A stretch of DNA of 64,000 bases from Oscillospiraceae bacterium (GTDB lineage Bacteria > Bacillota > Clostridia > Oscillospirales > Ruminococcaceae). Shown here piece by piece: positions 7,294 to 16,124 of this stretch. The stretch spans positions 28,637 through 92,636 of the forward strand of contig JAFQIY010000037.1 in the NCBI GenBank assembly GCA_017415165.1. The letters run 5' to 3'. The notes under the pieces were generated by a model. It had not been told where the DNA came from, ran no database searches, and saw only the letters and a list, made by a program, of their open reading frames with translations. A program made the translations under genes and the position numbers. Position 1 is the stretch's first letter. Every line of letters begins with the position of its first letter.

Positions 7294-8799
7294 ATGAAAA
7301 AAATCATTTCAATTTTAATGGTTTTGGTAATTACAATAATGACTGCTATGTGCACGGCTGTGCCTGCATCGGCTGCAGCTGGAAAAGTAAGGGCTAAATT
7401 AAACATTATTCCAGGCGGCGTGAGAGTTTACTGTCGGGTTGAAGGAGATAAAGAAGTTGATAAATGGTCGGTTATGTACTCAAAAAACAAAGACAGCGGG
7501 TATAAGGGATATAAAAACATTTCGGGCTCTCAGGATTATTATGATATTGATAATCTTGAATATGACACAAAATATTATTTTTACATAACTGCGGTTATAA
7601 ACGGAAAAACAGTTAAATCAGAAATAAAAGAGCAAAAGACCGCAAGCTTTAAAAATTTAGAAATGATGGTACTGAACGACAATTATCCAGGATTTGTTTA
7701 TGTATGCTGGAATAAAGGGCTTAAGCCTGACAGTGTATCAATTTTCTATTCAGATAAGAAAAACGGAAAATATATTGGCTACAAAAATATCAAAGGAGAG
7801 GGCGATTATGGAAACACGTACTCTTTACCGGTGTTTGAATTTGAGAAAACCGTCTATGTAAAGCTGGTTTTAACGCATAAAGGAAAGAGCTATTCGGCAA
7901 TACGACAAGTAACGCCCCCGTCAAAGCCTAAAGCGATTTCTAAAAAGAGTCAGGTGACGGATATTGTAGCAAAAGCAGTTAAAGAAAAGCGGAACACATT
8001 CTATGCACAGGATACATTCTATATTTATTACAAATCAAAGTCAATTGTTATGAATGCTGATGAAATGTTTGACAAGTATGGCTGCTTTAGTTCTGTCGAT
8101 GAGAAGATATACACTCTGAAAGATGGCTCCGCATATGTCAGATACAAAGTAAAGTATAAGAATTATCCGAATATTCTTTTTGCCTATGCAACAGGTGAAA
8201 CCAAGCACCTCAACAAAGAATCAAAGAAAAATTATGATATTCTGAAAAAAATTATTGACTCTGAAATCTCGGATAATTTCAGCGATGAAGAAAAGGTAAA
8301 GGCTATACACGACTATCTTGTAAACAACACGGATTATGACATTGTAAATTACGATAAAGGAACTATACCTGACAGAAGCTATCATATAACAGGGCTTCTT
8401 CAGTATAACAAGAGTGTTTGTCAAGGATATACGGAAACATTCCAGCTTCTTATGGATATGCTGAAAATAAATTCGATTCATATAAGCGGTACTGCCAACA
8501 ATAGCACCAATAGCGGTTATAACGGTCACGCGTGGAACCTTGTTGAGATAGACGGAAAATGGTACTACATTGATGTAACCTGGGATGACCCGTCAAATGT
8601 TAAAATGCTCAGATATGATTATTATCTTGTGACAGAGGCAGTTCTATCCAAAAATCACAGATGGGATAAGGAAGGCTTGCCTGTAAGTGACGGCAAAAAG
8701 ACATATACTGATGAGCAGAATAGAAATTTTATTAAAAAGTTTGCACCTGATTATATTTATTATGATACGACTGATTGGTCATATCAGGGTGACTACTGA
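7294..8799 (+). CDS. secreted transglutaminase-like (papain-fold) protein
   Basis: Exported protein of 501 residues. The ATG at 7294 is chosen because GGAGGTAAGG precedes it and MKKIISILMVLVITIMTAMCTAVPASA is a signal peptide; the ORF extends upstream but without one. The N-terminal half has two FnIII-like beta domains (about 30-115 and 120-205, with SVMYSKNKDSGYKGYKN and SIFYSDKKNGKYIGYKN as matching strands). The C-terminal half is a transglutaminase/protease-core domain with the triad Cys376 (KSVCQGYTE), His412 (NGHAWN) and Asp427 (YYIDVTWDD). Bacterial members are usually thought to act as proteases or crosslinkers at the surface. It may cooperate with the neighbouring surface proteins, but no direct evidence exists. 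Confidence 0.87.
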   Translation: MKKIISILMVLVITIMTAMCTAVPASAAAGKVRAKLNIIPGGVRVYCRVEGDKEVDKWSVMYSKNKDSGYKGYKNISGSQDYYDIDNLEYDTKYYFYITAVINGKTVKSEIKEQKTASFKNLEMMVLNDNYPGFVYVCWNKGLKPDSVSIFYSDKKNGKYIGYKNIKGEGDYGNTYSLPVFEFEKTVYVKLVLTHKGKSYSAIRQVTPPSKPKAISKKSQVTDIVAKAVKEKRNTFYAQDTFYIYYKSKSIVMNADEMFDKYGCFSSVDEKIYTLKDGSAYVRYKVKYKNYPNILFAYATGETKHLNKESKKNYDILKKIIDSEISDNFSDEEKVKAIHDYLVNNTDYDIVNYDKGTIPDRSYHITGLLQYNKSVCQGYTETFQLLMDMLKINSIHISGTANNSTNSGYNGHAWNLVEIDGKWYYIDVTWDDPSNVKMLRYDYYLVTEAVLSKNHRWDKEGLPVSDGKKTYTDEQNRNFIKKFAPDYIYYDTTDWSYQGDY

Positions 8800-8887
8800 G
8801 TTGAAAATGACAATAAATCCTGATACAGCTTTAACAGGCAGATATAAGCAGGTGTTCTGATTAATATATAAGTGAGATGGGTACTTT

Positions 8888-10600
8888 ATGAAAGTTAAAA
8901 AAATATATTCGGTTTTGTGTGCTGCGGTATGCGTATGCGGATTTGCAGCCTGCGATAAAAACACGTCTGAACAAGCTGAGACAGCTACAGCAGCATCTGT
9001 TCACGTCATATCGAGTGGACAGACTACGGTTACAGAAGCTTCAACAAGCGAAAGCGAAACGGAACAAACTACAATTGAAACAGAGCCGCTGTCTGTTTAT
9101 GATGAGAGCTGTTCAGCAAAGATAACACGTTTTGCGATATCTGCGGATAACGAATATATGATTTCTCCGATTGAATACGAAATAAATCAGGAGAACAAAA
9201 CAATTGCAGTAAATATAACTTATGAAAATTATGCTGACATACATACGTTACAGAACTGTATTGTTGATATAGAAATCGAAAACGGGGAATATGCCTTTGA
9301 TATGACAAATCCCGACGGTACAGCGGATTTGACAAGACTTACCGAAATTGTTGTTACTGATGAAAATGGCACAAAAAACAAATATGATGTTATTACGGAA
9401 AGAACTGTTTTTGATTTACCGATTGTAAATGTTTATCTTGAAAATCTGACAGACCAGAGCAATATCGGCAGAGATGAGTATATACCGATGACATTTTTTA
9501 TTGACAATACAGGCGCAGATGAATACGGAGCAGGTACAGACGTTCTTACGGGTAAAATCCGCGGGCGAGGTCACTCAACCTGGAAATGGGAAAAGAAGCC
9601 TTACAGAATAAAGCTTGATGAAAAGACATCGGTGCTTGGTCTTGGAGAGAATAAGGACTGGGTTTTGCTGGCGAACTATTCGGATAAAGCAATGCTCAGA
9701 AATATTACTGCATACAGTATGAGCCGTTCACTTGACGGTATGGATTGGAACCCTACGCAGTATCCTGTTGATTTGTTTGTAAACGGAATTTATCGCGGTG
9801 TTTACACAATTGGCGAGCATATGGAAGCGGCGGAAAGCAGAGTGAACATTGAAACAGGAAGCTCCGAAGCTGATACGGGGTATCTTCTTGAAGTGGGCGG
9901 AGACGATGAAGGCGATGTTAAGGGAAAGGATTATTTCCACACGGAACAGAAGCTTGCGAAATTCATAAAAATCAAATCACCTGACACGGACGAAATGACT
10001 GAGTCGCAGATGGAATTTATAGTTGATTACATAAATAAAACAGAAGAAGCTATTGTTTCAGGAATTGGGTATGAAGAATATATAGACGTTGACAGCTTCT
10101 GCGATTGGATTATCATTCACGAGCTGAGCTACAATTCAGATTGCTGCTTCAGACGAAGCTGTTATCTCAATAAAGACAAGGGTGGAAAGCTGAAGCTTGG
10201 ACCTGTATGGGATTTTGATTTGGCTTTCGGCAACTGCAATAAGGATAATCAGAATTATGATGATTGGGTGACGGTCGGAGAAAGCTACAAAGACGCTTAT
10301 GTGCAGGTGAATTGGTGCAACTATCTTATGGAAAATGAAAGCTTCCGTTCAAGGCTCAGGGAAAGATGGTTTGAGGTAAGAGATGCGCTTGTTGAAGAAG
10401 CAATGAGCTGCATTGATTATTATGGTGCAAAGCTTGAACGTTCGCAGATAAAAAATTATGAAGCGTGGAATGTCTGGGGTAAAAAAACAGGCTATCAATC
10501 GTGGCATAATCTTGAGTTCGATATTACATATAATGACCAGATTCAGTATCTTAAAGATTTCATTACAAAGCGTGCTGAATGGATAGATGAAAATATATGA
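8888..10600 (+). CDS. CotH kinase family lipoprotein (first copy)
   Basis: CotH-fold proteins are atypical protein kinases; the founding member phosphorylates spore-coat proteins, and relatives occur on clostridial surfaces. The 570-residue product starts with a lipoprotein signal (VCGFAAC, Cys at about 19), then a Thr/Glu-rich linker (about 25-70), a beta domain, and the CotH domain from about residue 180. Conserved pieces are GRGHSTWKWEKKPYRIKL, LGENKDWVLLANYSDKAMLRN, and the metal/active-site WDFD at 441-444 in GPVWDFDLAFGN. Start ATG 8888 fits the signal peptide. The next gene overlaps by ATGA-type coupling or starts 23 bases on. A paralogue lies at 14316. The substrate is unknown; the neighbouring Thr-rich lipoproteins are candidates. 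Confidence 0.9.
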   Translation: MKVKKIYSVLCAAVCVCGFAACDKNTSEQAETATAASVHVISSGQTTVTEASTSESETEQTTIETEPLSVYDESCSAKITRFAISADNEYMISPIEYEINQENKTIAVNITYENYADIHTLQNCIVDIEIENGEYAFDMTNPDGTADLTRLTEIVVTDENGTKNKYDVITERTVFDLPIVNVYLENLTDQSNIGRDEYIPMTFFIDNTGADEYGAGTDVLTGKIRGRGHSTWKWEKKPYRIKLDEKTSVLGLGENKDWVLLANYSDKAMLRNITAYSMSRSLDGMDWNPTQYPVDLFVNGIYRGVYTIGEHMEAAESRVNIETGSSEADTGYLLEVGGDDEGDVKGKDYFHTEQKLAKFIKIKSPDTDEMTESQMEFIVDYINKTEEAIVSGIGYEEYIDVDSFCDWIIIHELSYNSDCCFRRSCYLNKDKGGKLKLGPVWDFDLAFGNCNKDNQNYDDWVTVGESYKDAYVQVNWCNYLMENESFRSRLRERWFEVRDALVEEAMSCIDYYGAKLERSQIKNYEAWNVWGKKTGYQSWHNLEFDITYNDQIQYLKDFITKRAEWIDENI

Positions 10601-10623
10601 TTGATGAAAGGAATTTACGGCAT

Positions 10624-11529
10624 ATGAATTTTAAAAAAATGCTTTTAGGGCTTGCGGCACTTTCCACAATTATATCTGTGACAGGCTGTAAAAAAGTAGA
10701 TGAACCGCCTGCTGAAACAACATTGCCTGTAATAACGCAAATGACTACTGCTGCTGAAACGACAGCGGTTACAACAGAAAGCACTGCGGCGGAAACGGTT
10801 CGTGAGCCGCTTGTTCCTTTGGAAAGATTTGCGGAAACTCTTGAAAAGTACCCCGAAGTTGCAGGACACATTACTGTCCCGGGAACAAATGTGGATTACG
10901 ATTTTGTTCAGACAACCGATAACGAATTTTATATGTATCGTGATATGGACGGAAACGATGATAAGCGGGGAACGATTTTTCTTGATTTTCGCTGCAAATT
11001 CAATGATTACAGTGATATGCAGAGTGATAATATTATTTTGCACGGACACAATATGGCTGATTTAAGTATGTTCGGTTCTTTGAAAAATTATAAGATAAAG
11101 CACAGCGATACATCAAATTTCAGCTTTTACCTTGACCACCCTACGTTTACCGTGTCAAACCTATATGAAGAATATACATATAAAATCATTGCCGTATTTG
11201 TTATTGAGGTTGAGGAATGGCAGACCCGTGACGGTGTTATATTCGATTATCATAACTATGTTAATTTTACAAAAAAGCGTTCATTCAACGATTGGATTGA
11301 AAATGTAAATAAAAGAAGTCAGATTATTACAGGTGTTGATGTAAACAAAGACGATAAGTTTATAACGCTTAACACCTGCAGCAATGAATTCAATAATTCA
11401 AGATTTGTTACAATAGCACGCAGAGTGCGTGACGGCGAAAGCGCGGAGGTTGACACATCAAAGGCGATGCTTAATGAAGATGCACTGGAGCCGGATTGGA
11501 GCTATATTTACGATGTTGCAGGTAATTAA
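10624..11529 (+). CDS. class B sortase, lipoprotein form
   Basis: Sortase B enzymes cleave a sorting motif and attach the protein to peptidoglycan or build pili. This 301-residue protein has catalytic His142 (ILHGHNM), Cys252 (TLNTCSNE) and a conserved Arg shortly after (RFVTIARR). It also has the SrtB segments AGHITVPGTNVDYDFVQ and YMYRDMDGNDDKRGTIFLD. ATG 10624 is preferred over 10597 because GAAAGGAA precedes it and MNFKKMLLGLAALSTIISVTGC forms a lipobox. Most sortases are anchored by an N-terminal membrane helix; here the lipid Cys is followed by a Thr-rich linker as in its neighbours, which is unusual. No obvious sorting-signal substrate is encoded next to it. Confidence 0.87.
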   Translation: MNFKKMLLGLAALSTIISVTGCKKVDEPPAETTLPVITQMTTAAETTAVTTESTAAETVREPLVPLERFAETLEKYPEVAGHITVPGTNVDYDFVQTTDNEFYMYRDMDGNDDKRGTIFLDFRCKFNDYSDMQSDNIILHGHNMADLSMFGSLKNYKIKHSDTSNFSFYLDHPTFTVSNLYEEYTYKIIAVFVIEVEEWQTRDGVIFDYHNYVNFTKKRSFNDWIENVNKRSQIITGVDVNKDDKFITLNTCSNEFNNSRFVTIARRVRDGESAEVDTSKAMLNEDALEPDWSYIYDVAGN

Positions 11530-11563
11530 AAAAGCTGAATTTTTCAGCAGGCGGATATTTTGT

Positions 11564-12910
11564 ATGAGCGGTCGTTTTATTTTAGCGGTCTGGATTTGTT
11601 TAAGCTGTGCTTCCTGCGGCACGCAGGGTACGGAGCATATTTCCGAGGATATTACGGAATATACTGCTTCGGAATATTCCGAAACAGTGACAACGACTGA
11701 AATGACAACTGCGGAAACAACAACTGCGGAGACAACCGTCTGTACAGCAGAAACGGAAATTATTACAGCAATAACACAGGCGGCAGCTGAATTTGCTCTT
11801 TCGGGAGATGTTACGGATTATGCTGTAAATATCGGTATACCTCTTGAGGAACGTTACTCAAAAGGAAATATTGCAAGATTTATCCCTGATATAATTGCTT
11901 ATGACGGAAGAATTTATGTCGGCGGCGGAGATGATGAGGGTAATCAAGGTGCTGTTCCTCTTATGGCATATGACGAAGAAGGCAGAGAATGGACTTGTGA
12001 ATACAAGGAAGTTCCTGAGGAGAAAATACAGCGGTTTTACATTATAAATGATACATTGATGTTCAGCGGAGCTGACCCTATGGAGGACTGGACTTTTGGA
12101 AATTATTATTTTCTGAATGACGGAGAGTGGGTTAAGCGGCGCAATATTCCTGAGTCTGCTCACGACTATGGTATGTATTGGTATGATAACAGCTTGTTTA
12201 TAGGAATAGGCTCTGTACCTAAAATTGACGAAAGTGTTTATCCCGCAGTGAAATCGGTTGACAACGGTGAAACCTTTGAACATATCCCGTTTCTAAAGGA
12301 CGGAGAGCCGCTGAATATTGTAAATATGCCACTGGCAAGGGTATATAATTTCTTTGAATTTGATAATGAATTCTATTGCACTCTTTGGGTACGTTCAGAG
12401 GACGGAGCGGTTGACTATTTTGAATTATATCGTTATAATGATAATGTCTTTGTATATGCTGAAAGCCTTGATTATTTTACGGCAGAAAGAAAATATAACC
12501 CGAGAAGCTTTGTTTCTGTATATGAAATAAACGGAAGATTGCTTATGGTAAATGAAAACGGACTTCACGTTACCTATGACCTTAAAAGCTATGAGCCGTT
12601 GGATGTATGCGGAACAAATTCCGTAAGTGATTTAAATGTGCATAATGGGACTGTTTATGTGCTTGCCAATACTGCTGCTGATGATGGGTACATAAATTCT
12701 GTATGTGAAAGCATTGACGGTGAAGTATTTACCGAGAAATTTTCTTTCAGGACAGATATTCCTGCATATTGTTTCACAATCGGTACAGAAGGGTATTATT
12801 TTGCACTTGGGGACAGATTTTGCAGCAAAAGTGATTTGTTTGGAACTGTTCTGTTCATACCATTTGCTGAGGGCACAAGTCAGGCACTTGAAGATATTTT
12901 TTATAACTAA
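11564..12910 (+). CDS. lipoprotein with Thr/Glu-rich linker and propeller-like repeats
   Basis: I do not recognise a named family. The ATG at 11564 starts MSGRFILAVWICLSCASC, a lipoprotein signal with Cys at 18. The ORF reaches upstream into the sortase gene without a better start. Residues about 25-75 are a TTTEMTTAETTTAETT linker. The 448-residue remainder has repeated blocks resembling Asp-box/BNR strands (VKSVDNGETFEHIPF, CESIDGEVFTEKFSF, AYDEEGREWTCEYKE), which suggests a beta-propeller outside the cell. It is 34 bases after the sortase gene and 12 bases before the next lipoprotein gene, so probably one operon. Substrate or ligand unknown. Confidence 0.75.
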   Translation: MSGRFILAVWICLSCASCGTQGTEHISEDITEYTASEYSETVTTTEMTTAETTTAETTVCTAETEIITAITQAAAEFALSGDVTDYAVNIGIPLEERYSKGNIARFIPDIIAYDGRIYVGGGDDEGNQGAVPLMAYDEEGREWTCEYKEVPEEKIQRFYIINDTLMFSGADPMEDWTFGNYYFLNDGEWVKRRNIPESAHDYGMYWYDNSLFIGIGSVPKIDESVYPAVKSVDNGETFEHIPFLKDGEPLNIVNMPLARVYNFFEFDNEFYCTLWVRSEDGAVDYFELYRYNDNVFVYAESLDYFTAERKYNPRSFVSVYEINGRLLMVNENGLHVTYDLKSYEPLDVCGTNSVSDLNVHNGTVYVLANTAADDGYINSVCESIDGEVFTEKFSFRTDIPAYCFTIGTEGYYFALGDRFCSKSDLFGTVLFIPFAEGTSQALEDIFYN

Positions 12911-12922
12911 AGGGTGAATAAA

Positions 12923-14158
12923 ATGAACGCCAGAAAAATAACCGCCGCAGTAATAGCGGTAACAATTCTCGCAGGTATGACAGCGTGTTCAGACACAGCA
13001 AATGAAACAGCGGAGGTAAGTGAAACAACAACGATTGCTGAAACTACAACGGTTGCTGAAGCGACTACAGTTACGGAAGAAACACCAAAAGATGTTCCAA
13101 CAGTAAGCGAAACAGAAGCGGAGACTGCTGTTGAGAAAGCAACGGAAGTTACCAAAGAATTGTTATTGAAGATTATCGACAACACCTGTGCAGAAAATAA
13201 TATCATAATTTATGACTATGACGGCAATGCAATCGTGGATTTCTTTGATTACAATAATGACGGAGAGCTTGAAGCTGTTGCGTGTACATATGATGAAGCA
13301 AATGATGTTTATTCCTTCTGGTATTTTTCAAAGGACGGCGGAACAAAAATCAAGGACGGTGAGGTTACACCGCATTTTTCACGAGTTGAGCTGGATGGGG
13401 TAATGTTTGCTGTATGTGAATATCCTGCAATAGGTGTTGGCTCTCCGATTGATGGCTGTGTGTTTATAGACGGCGAATGTGTGCCGCTTAGCACAGACCT
13501 TGTTGAGAATAATTATCCGCTTGTAATCGACGCTTTTGAAGACATCATAGGAATTCGTGTCAATGGTCAGACAATAGGCAGCAGCTTTGTTATTCCTGTT
13601 AAATGGAACGGTGATAAATTTGTTATTGATAATTCTGCTGTCAGCTATGAATACAACGAAGAAGATATTTACGGCTATGAGCCTGAATTATCTCCCGAAG
13701 ATGTCATAGCACAGCTTTACGAAAAAGACGGAGCTGAAACTGTTGAATATTACAAGAGCAAGATTGCAGGTTCTTTTGAGTTTAACGGAAACCTCTGCGT
13801 GGTTGTTGATGACAATATGATGGTCAGCATTGTAAATTCGGGTACTATGGAGAGCGTGGACATAAGCAAGAATGCAGAATACGCAGATATAAAAATCGTT
13901 GAGGGCAACGGTACATATTATCTGGTTACAAAGTGCGTAAAAGGCTTTGATACAGCATTCAGAACGTGGGGCGTGGTAACGGATATTTCCACAGCTGAGG
14001 AAGTTGCCTGGTACGAACACGAATATGACGGAGCTTCCTGTACAGACAGCACTCCCGTTGAGGAGCTGCCTGCATCTGAAGAGTATGACAGCTACGCTGA
14101 CCTTGCTGTTGTTGAGGATGCAAGTCAGATACTTAAAGATATTTTTACTCAGACCTGA
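12923..14158 (+). CDS. lipoprotein with Thr/Glu-rich linker, unknown function
   Basis: Unrecognised 411-residue lipoprotein. ATG 12923 follows AAAGGGTGA; the GTG at 12914 overlaps that ribosome site and is less likely. The signal peptide ends ILAGMTAC (Cys about 21). A linker rich in ETTTIAETTTV repeats covers about 25-70. The rest is an acidic beta-rich domain with VDFFDYNNDGELEAVACTYDE, a pattern like the Asp-rich FG-GAP/EF-hand loops (D-x-N-x-D-G-x-L-E) of the lipoprotein at 36555. It closes the lipoprotein operon; a strong terminator follows. Confidence 0.75.
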   Translation: MNARKITAAVIAVTILAGMTACSDTANETAEVSETTTIAETTTVAEATTVTEETPKDVPTVSETEAETAVEKATEVTKELLLKIIDNTCAENNIIIYDYDGNAIVDFFDYNNDGELEAVACTYDEANDVYSFWYFSKDGGTKIKDGEVTPHFSRVELDGVMFAVCEYPAIGVGSPIDGCVFIDGECVPLSTDLVENNYPLVIDAFEDIIGIRVNGQTIGSSFVIPVKWNGDKFVIDNSAVSYEYNEEDIYGYEPELSPEDVIAQLYEKDGAETVEYYKSKIAGSFEFNGNLCVVVDDNMMVSIVNSGTMESVDISKNAEYADIKIVEGNGTYYLVTKCVKGFDTAFRTWGVVTDISTAEEVAWYEHEYDGASCTDSTPVEELPASEEYDSYADLAVVEDASQILKDIFTQT

Positions 14159-14178
14159 AAATAAAATCACATACTTGC

Positions 14179-14218
14179 AAGGGCATACCGCTTAGGCAGA
14201 TTAGCGGTGTGCCTTTTT
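14179..14218 (+). terminator. terminator of the lipoprotein operon
   Basis: AAGGGCATACCGCT (14179-14192) pairs with AGCGGTGTGCCTTT (14203-14216) with two wobbles, followed by T. Confidence 0.85.
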
Positions 14219-14250
14219 CAGCTTTCAATTAACCTTTGCGGTTTATTTTA

Positions 14251-14279
14251 TTGACAAACTATGGTGATACATATATAAT
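14251..14279 (+). promoter_or_regulatory. consensus sigma-A promoter of the second CotH gene
   Basis: TTGACA (14251-14256), 17-base spacer, TATAAT (14274-14279). It lies 37 bases upstream of the second CotH gene start and just after a terminator, so that gene is a separate transcription unit. Confidence 0.85.
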
Positions 14280-14315
14280 TAAATCATCTAAAAAATACAA
14301 ATCGGAGATTTTAAA

Positions 14316-15917
14316 ATGAAAAGATTTATTAAATGGGTACTGCCGCTGGTTATGGTATGTATGCTTACAGGATGTTCAGACGGCGCAATTTCAGAGGAGA
14401 CCGCTGCTGCGGGATCTGAGGGCGGTGCGGAAGTGAGTACGGTTACGGCACGGCTTGAAGAGGATTATGCCGCGGTTATGCCGATACTTTCGATTGACAC
14501 GAAAAACGGCAGCACGGATTTTGCAACAAAGCCTGTTTCGGGGCACGTTTCAAAGGAGATTGCAAGCTGGACCCGCGGCTATAAAATTCCGCCTGAGCCG
14601 TATTACGAGGATTGTGTTATTTCCTTGAAGGGTTCTGATGAAAATGTCCTGCTGAGCGGAATTGAGGCTCAGGTCAAGGTGCACGGCAACTGGACTACTA
14701 CTTATGACAAAAAGGCTTTTCGTATCAAATTTGCTGAGAAGCAAAATCTGCTTGGTCTGAATGATGGTGCGGAGGTGAGAAACTGGCTGCTGTTGGCAGA
14801 ATACAAGGACGGTTCAATGCTGAGAAACAAGACCGCTTTTGCGATAGGTCGTGAGCTTCTTGAAGCGGACGGACTTTATTCCTCGGATGCTGAACTTGTG
14901 GAGGTTTATATTGACGGAGAATACTGGGGTGTGTATCTGCTTGCTGAACAGCAGCAGATTAACGAGGAACGTGTTGCGATAACGGAAGCTGAGGAAGGGT
15001 ACACAGGCACGGATATCGGTTATTTTCTTGAATTTGACGGGTATTTTGTCAACGAGGACGAGCTTCAGCAGTTTCACGTTGATTATGCTGACAATGCGCC
15101 CCTTGTTCCTTATGACGGAAACGGCGGCAGCGGCAGGACGATAACCTGTTTATCAAAGGGAAAATGGGATTACAAAAAGGACATCGGCTTTACGATAAAG
15201 AGCGATATTTATTCTGAGGAGCAGCGTGACTTCATTGCGGATTTTGTAGACGGTGCATATAGGATTATGTACGAGGCGGCTTACAATGACAAGGCTTATG
15301 AATTCAACGCTGATTATACGGAGCTTGTTGAGTCGACGCTCACTCCGAGAGAGGCTGTGGAAAATGTTGTGGACGTGCAGTCACTGGTTGATATGTATAT
15401 CATAAGCGAGCTTACCTGTGACGCTGATATTTACTGGTCAAGCTTCTTTATGAGCGCTGATTTCGGTGCGGACGGCAACAAGAAGCTTACCTTCACTGCG
15501 CCGTGGGATTTCGACTCGGCACTCGGCAATAAGGAGCGCTGTGCTGACGGTCAGGGCTTCTACGCTTCAAACATTGTTCCCGATGTTAATTTTCAGTACG
15601 AAACAGCAAACCCGTGGCTGGTTGTGCTTGCGTATGAGGACTGGTATCAGGATATGATTAAGGAGAAGTGGACAAGCGCTTATGACGGCGGTGTATTTGA
15701 CCGTGCTTATGAAATGATTGAGAGAGACAAGACGGTGCACAGCGATGCTTTTGACAGAAACTATGACAGGTGGAATAACCTTGTTGACAATGATTCGTTT
15801 GCAGGGGAGCTTTCCCGAAATGCGGCAAAATGCAGGACTCACGCTGAGGCTGCGGATTATCTTGCTGAATGGCTCAGAAGCAGGGTTGAATTTCTTAACG
15901 GACAATGGCACAAATAA
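14316..15917 (+). CDS. CotH kinase family lipoprotein (second copy)
   Basis: A 533-residue paralogue of the protein at 8888. The signal peptide MKRFIKWVLPLVMVCMLTGC gives a lipid Cys at 20; the linker is short and lacks the Thr repeats of the first copy. CotH motifs: VHGNWTTTYDKKAFRIKF, NWLLLAEYKDGSMLRNKTAF, EVYIDGEYWGVYLLAEQ, and the active-site WDFD at about 397-400 in FTAPWDFDSALGN. The gene has its own consensus promoter. The role is inferred to be phosphorylation of a surface or extracytoplasmic protein; no adjacent substrate is evident. Confidence 0.9.
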   Translation: MKRFIKWVLPLVMVCMLTGCSDGAISEETAAAGSEGGAEVSTVTARLEEDYAAVMPILSIDTKNGSTDFATKPVSGHVSKEIASWTRGYKIPPEPYYEDCVISLKGSDENVLLSGIEAQVKVHGNWTTTYDKKAFRIKFAEKQNLLGLNDGAEVRNWLLLAEYKDGSMLRNKTAFAIGRELLEADGLYSSDAELVEVYIDGEYWGVYLLAEQQQINEERVAITEAEEGYTGTDIGYFLEFDGYFVNEDELQQFHVDYADNAPLVPYDGNGGSGRTITCLSKGKWDYKKDIGFTIKSDIYSEEQRDFIADFVDGAYRIMYEAAYNDKAYEFNADYTELVESTLTPREAVENVVDVQSLVDMYIISELTCDADIYWSSFFMSADFGADGNKKLTFTAPWDFDSALGNKERCADGQGFYASNIVPDVNFQYETANPWLVVLAYEDWYQDMIKEKWTSAYDGGVFDRAYEMIERDKTVHSDAFDRNYDRWNNLVDNDSFAGELSRNAAKCRTHAEAADYLAEWLRSRVEFLNGQWHK

Positions 15918-15963
15918 TTGAACGGTATCGGATTTTGACACAAGTCCGGTAAAAACGGACAAT

Positions 15964-16070
15964 AAAAAACAGCCCCTATGGTATAATATTAAGCAACATA
16001 CTGACTTCGCAATTCAAACGGAGTCAGTATGTTGCTTAAAATTTTATATTATACCTTAGATGCTGTTTTT
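15964..16070. repeat. 107-bp nested palindrome between convergent genes
   Basis: Three sets of arms nest: AAAAACAGC / GCTGTTTTT (ends), GGTATAATAT (15980-15989) / ATATTATACC (16046-16055), and AAGCAACATACTGACT (15991-16006) / AGTCAGTATGTTGCTT (16022-16037), all perfect, around a 15-base loop. T runs on both outer sides make it a plausible bidirectional terminator for the converging CotH and Ro-like genes. The size and regularity also resemble a miniature palindromic element. Confidence 0.7.
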
Positions 16071-16124
16071 GTGCTGTCTGTACAATTTGGGGCAGTGCTT
16101 TTTTTCGGCACTCTTTATTCGTAT

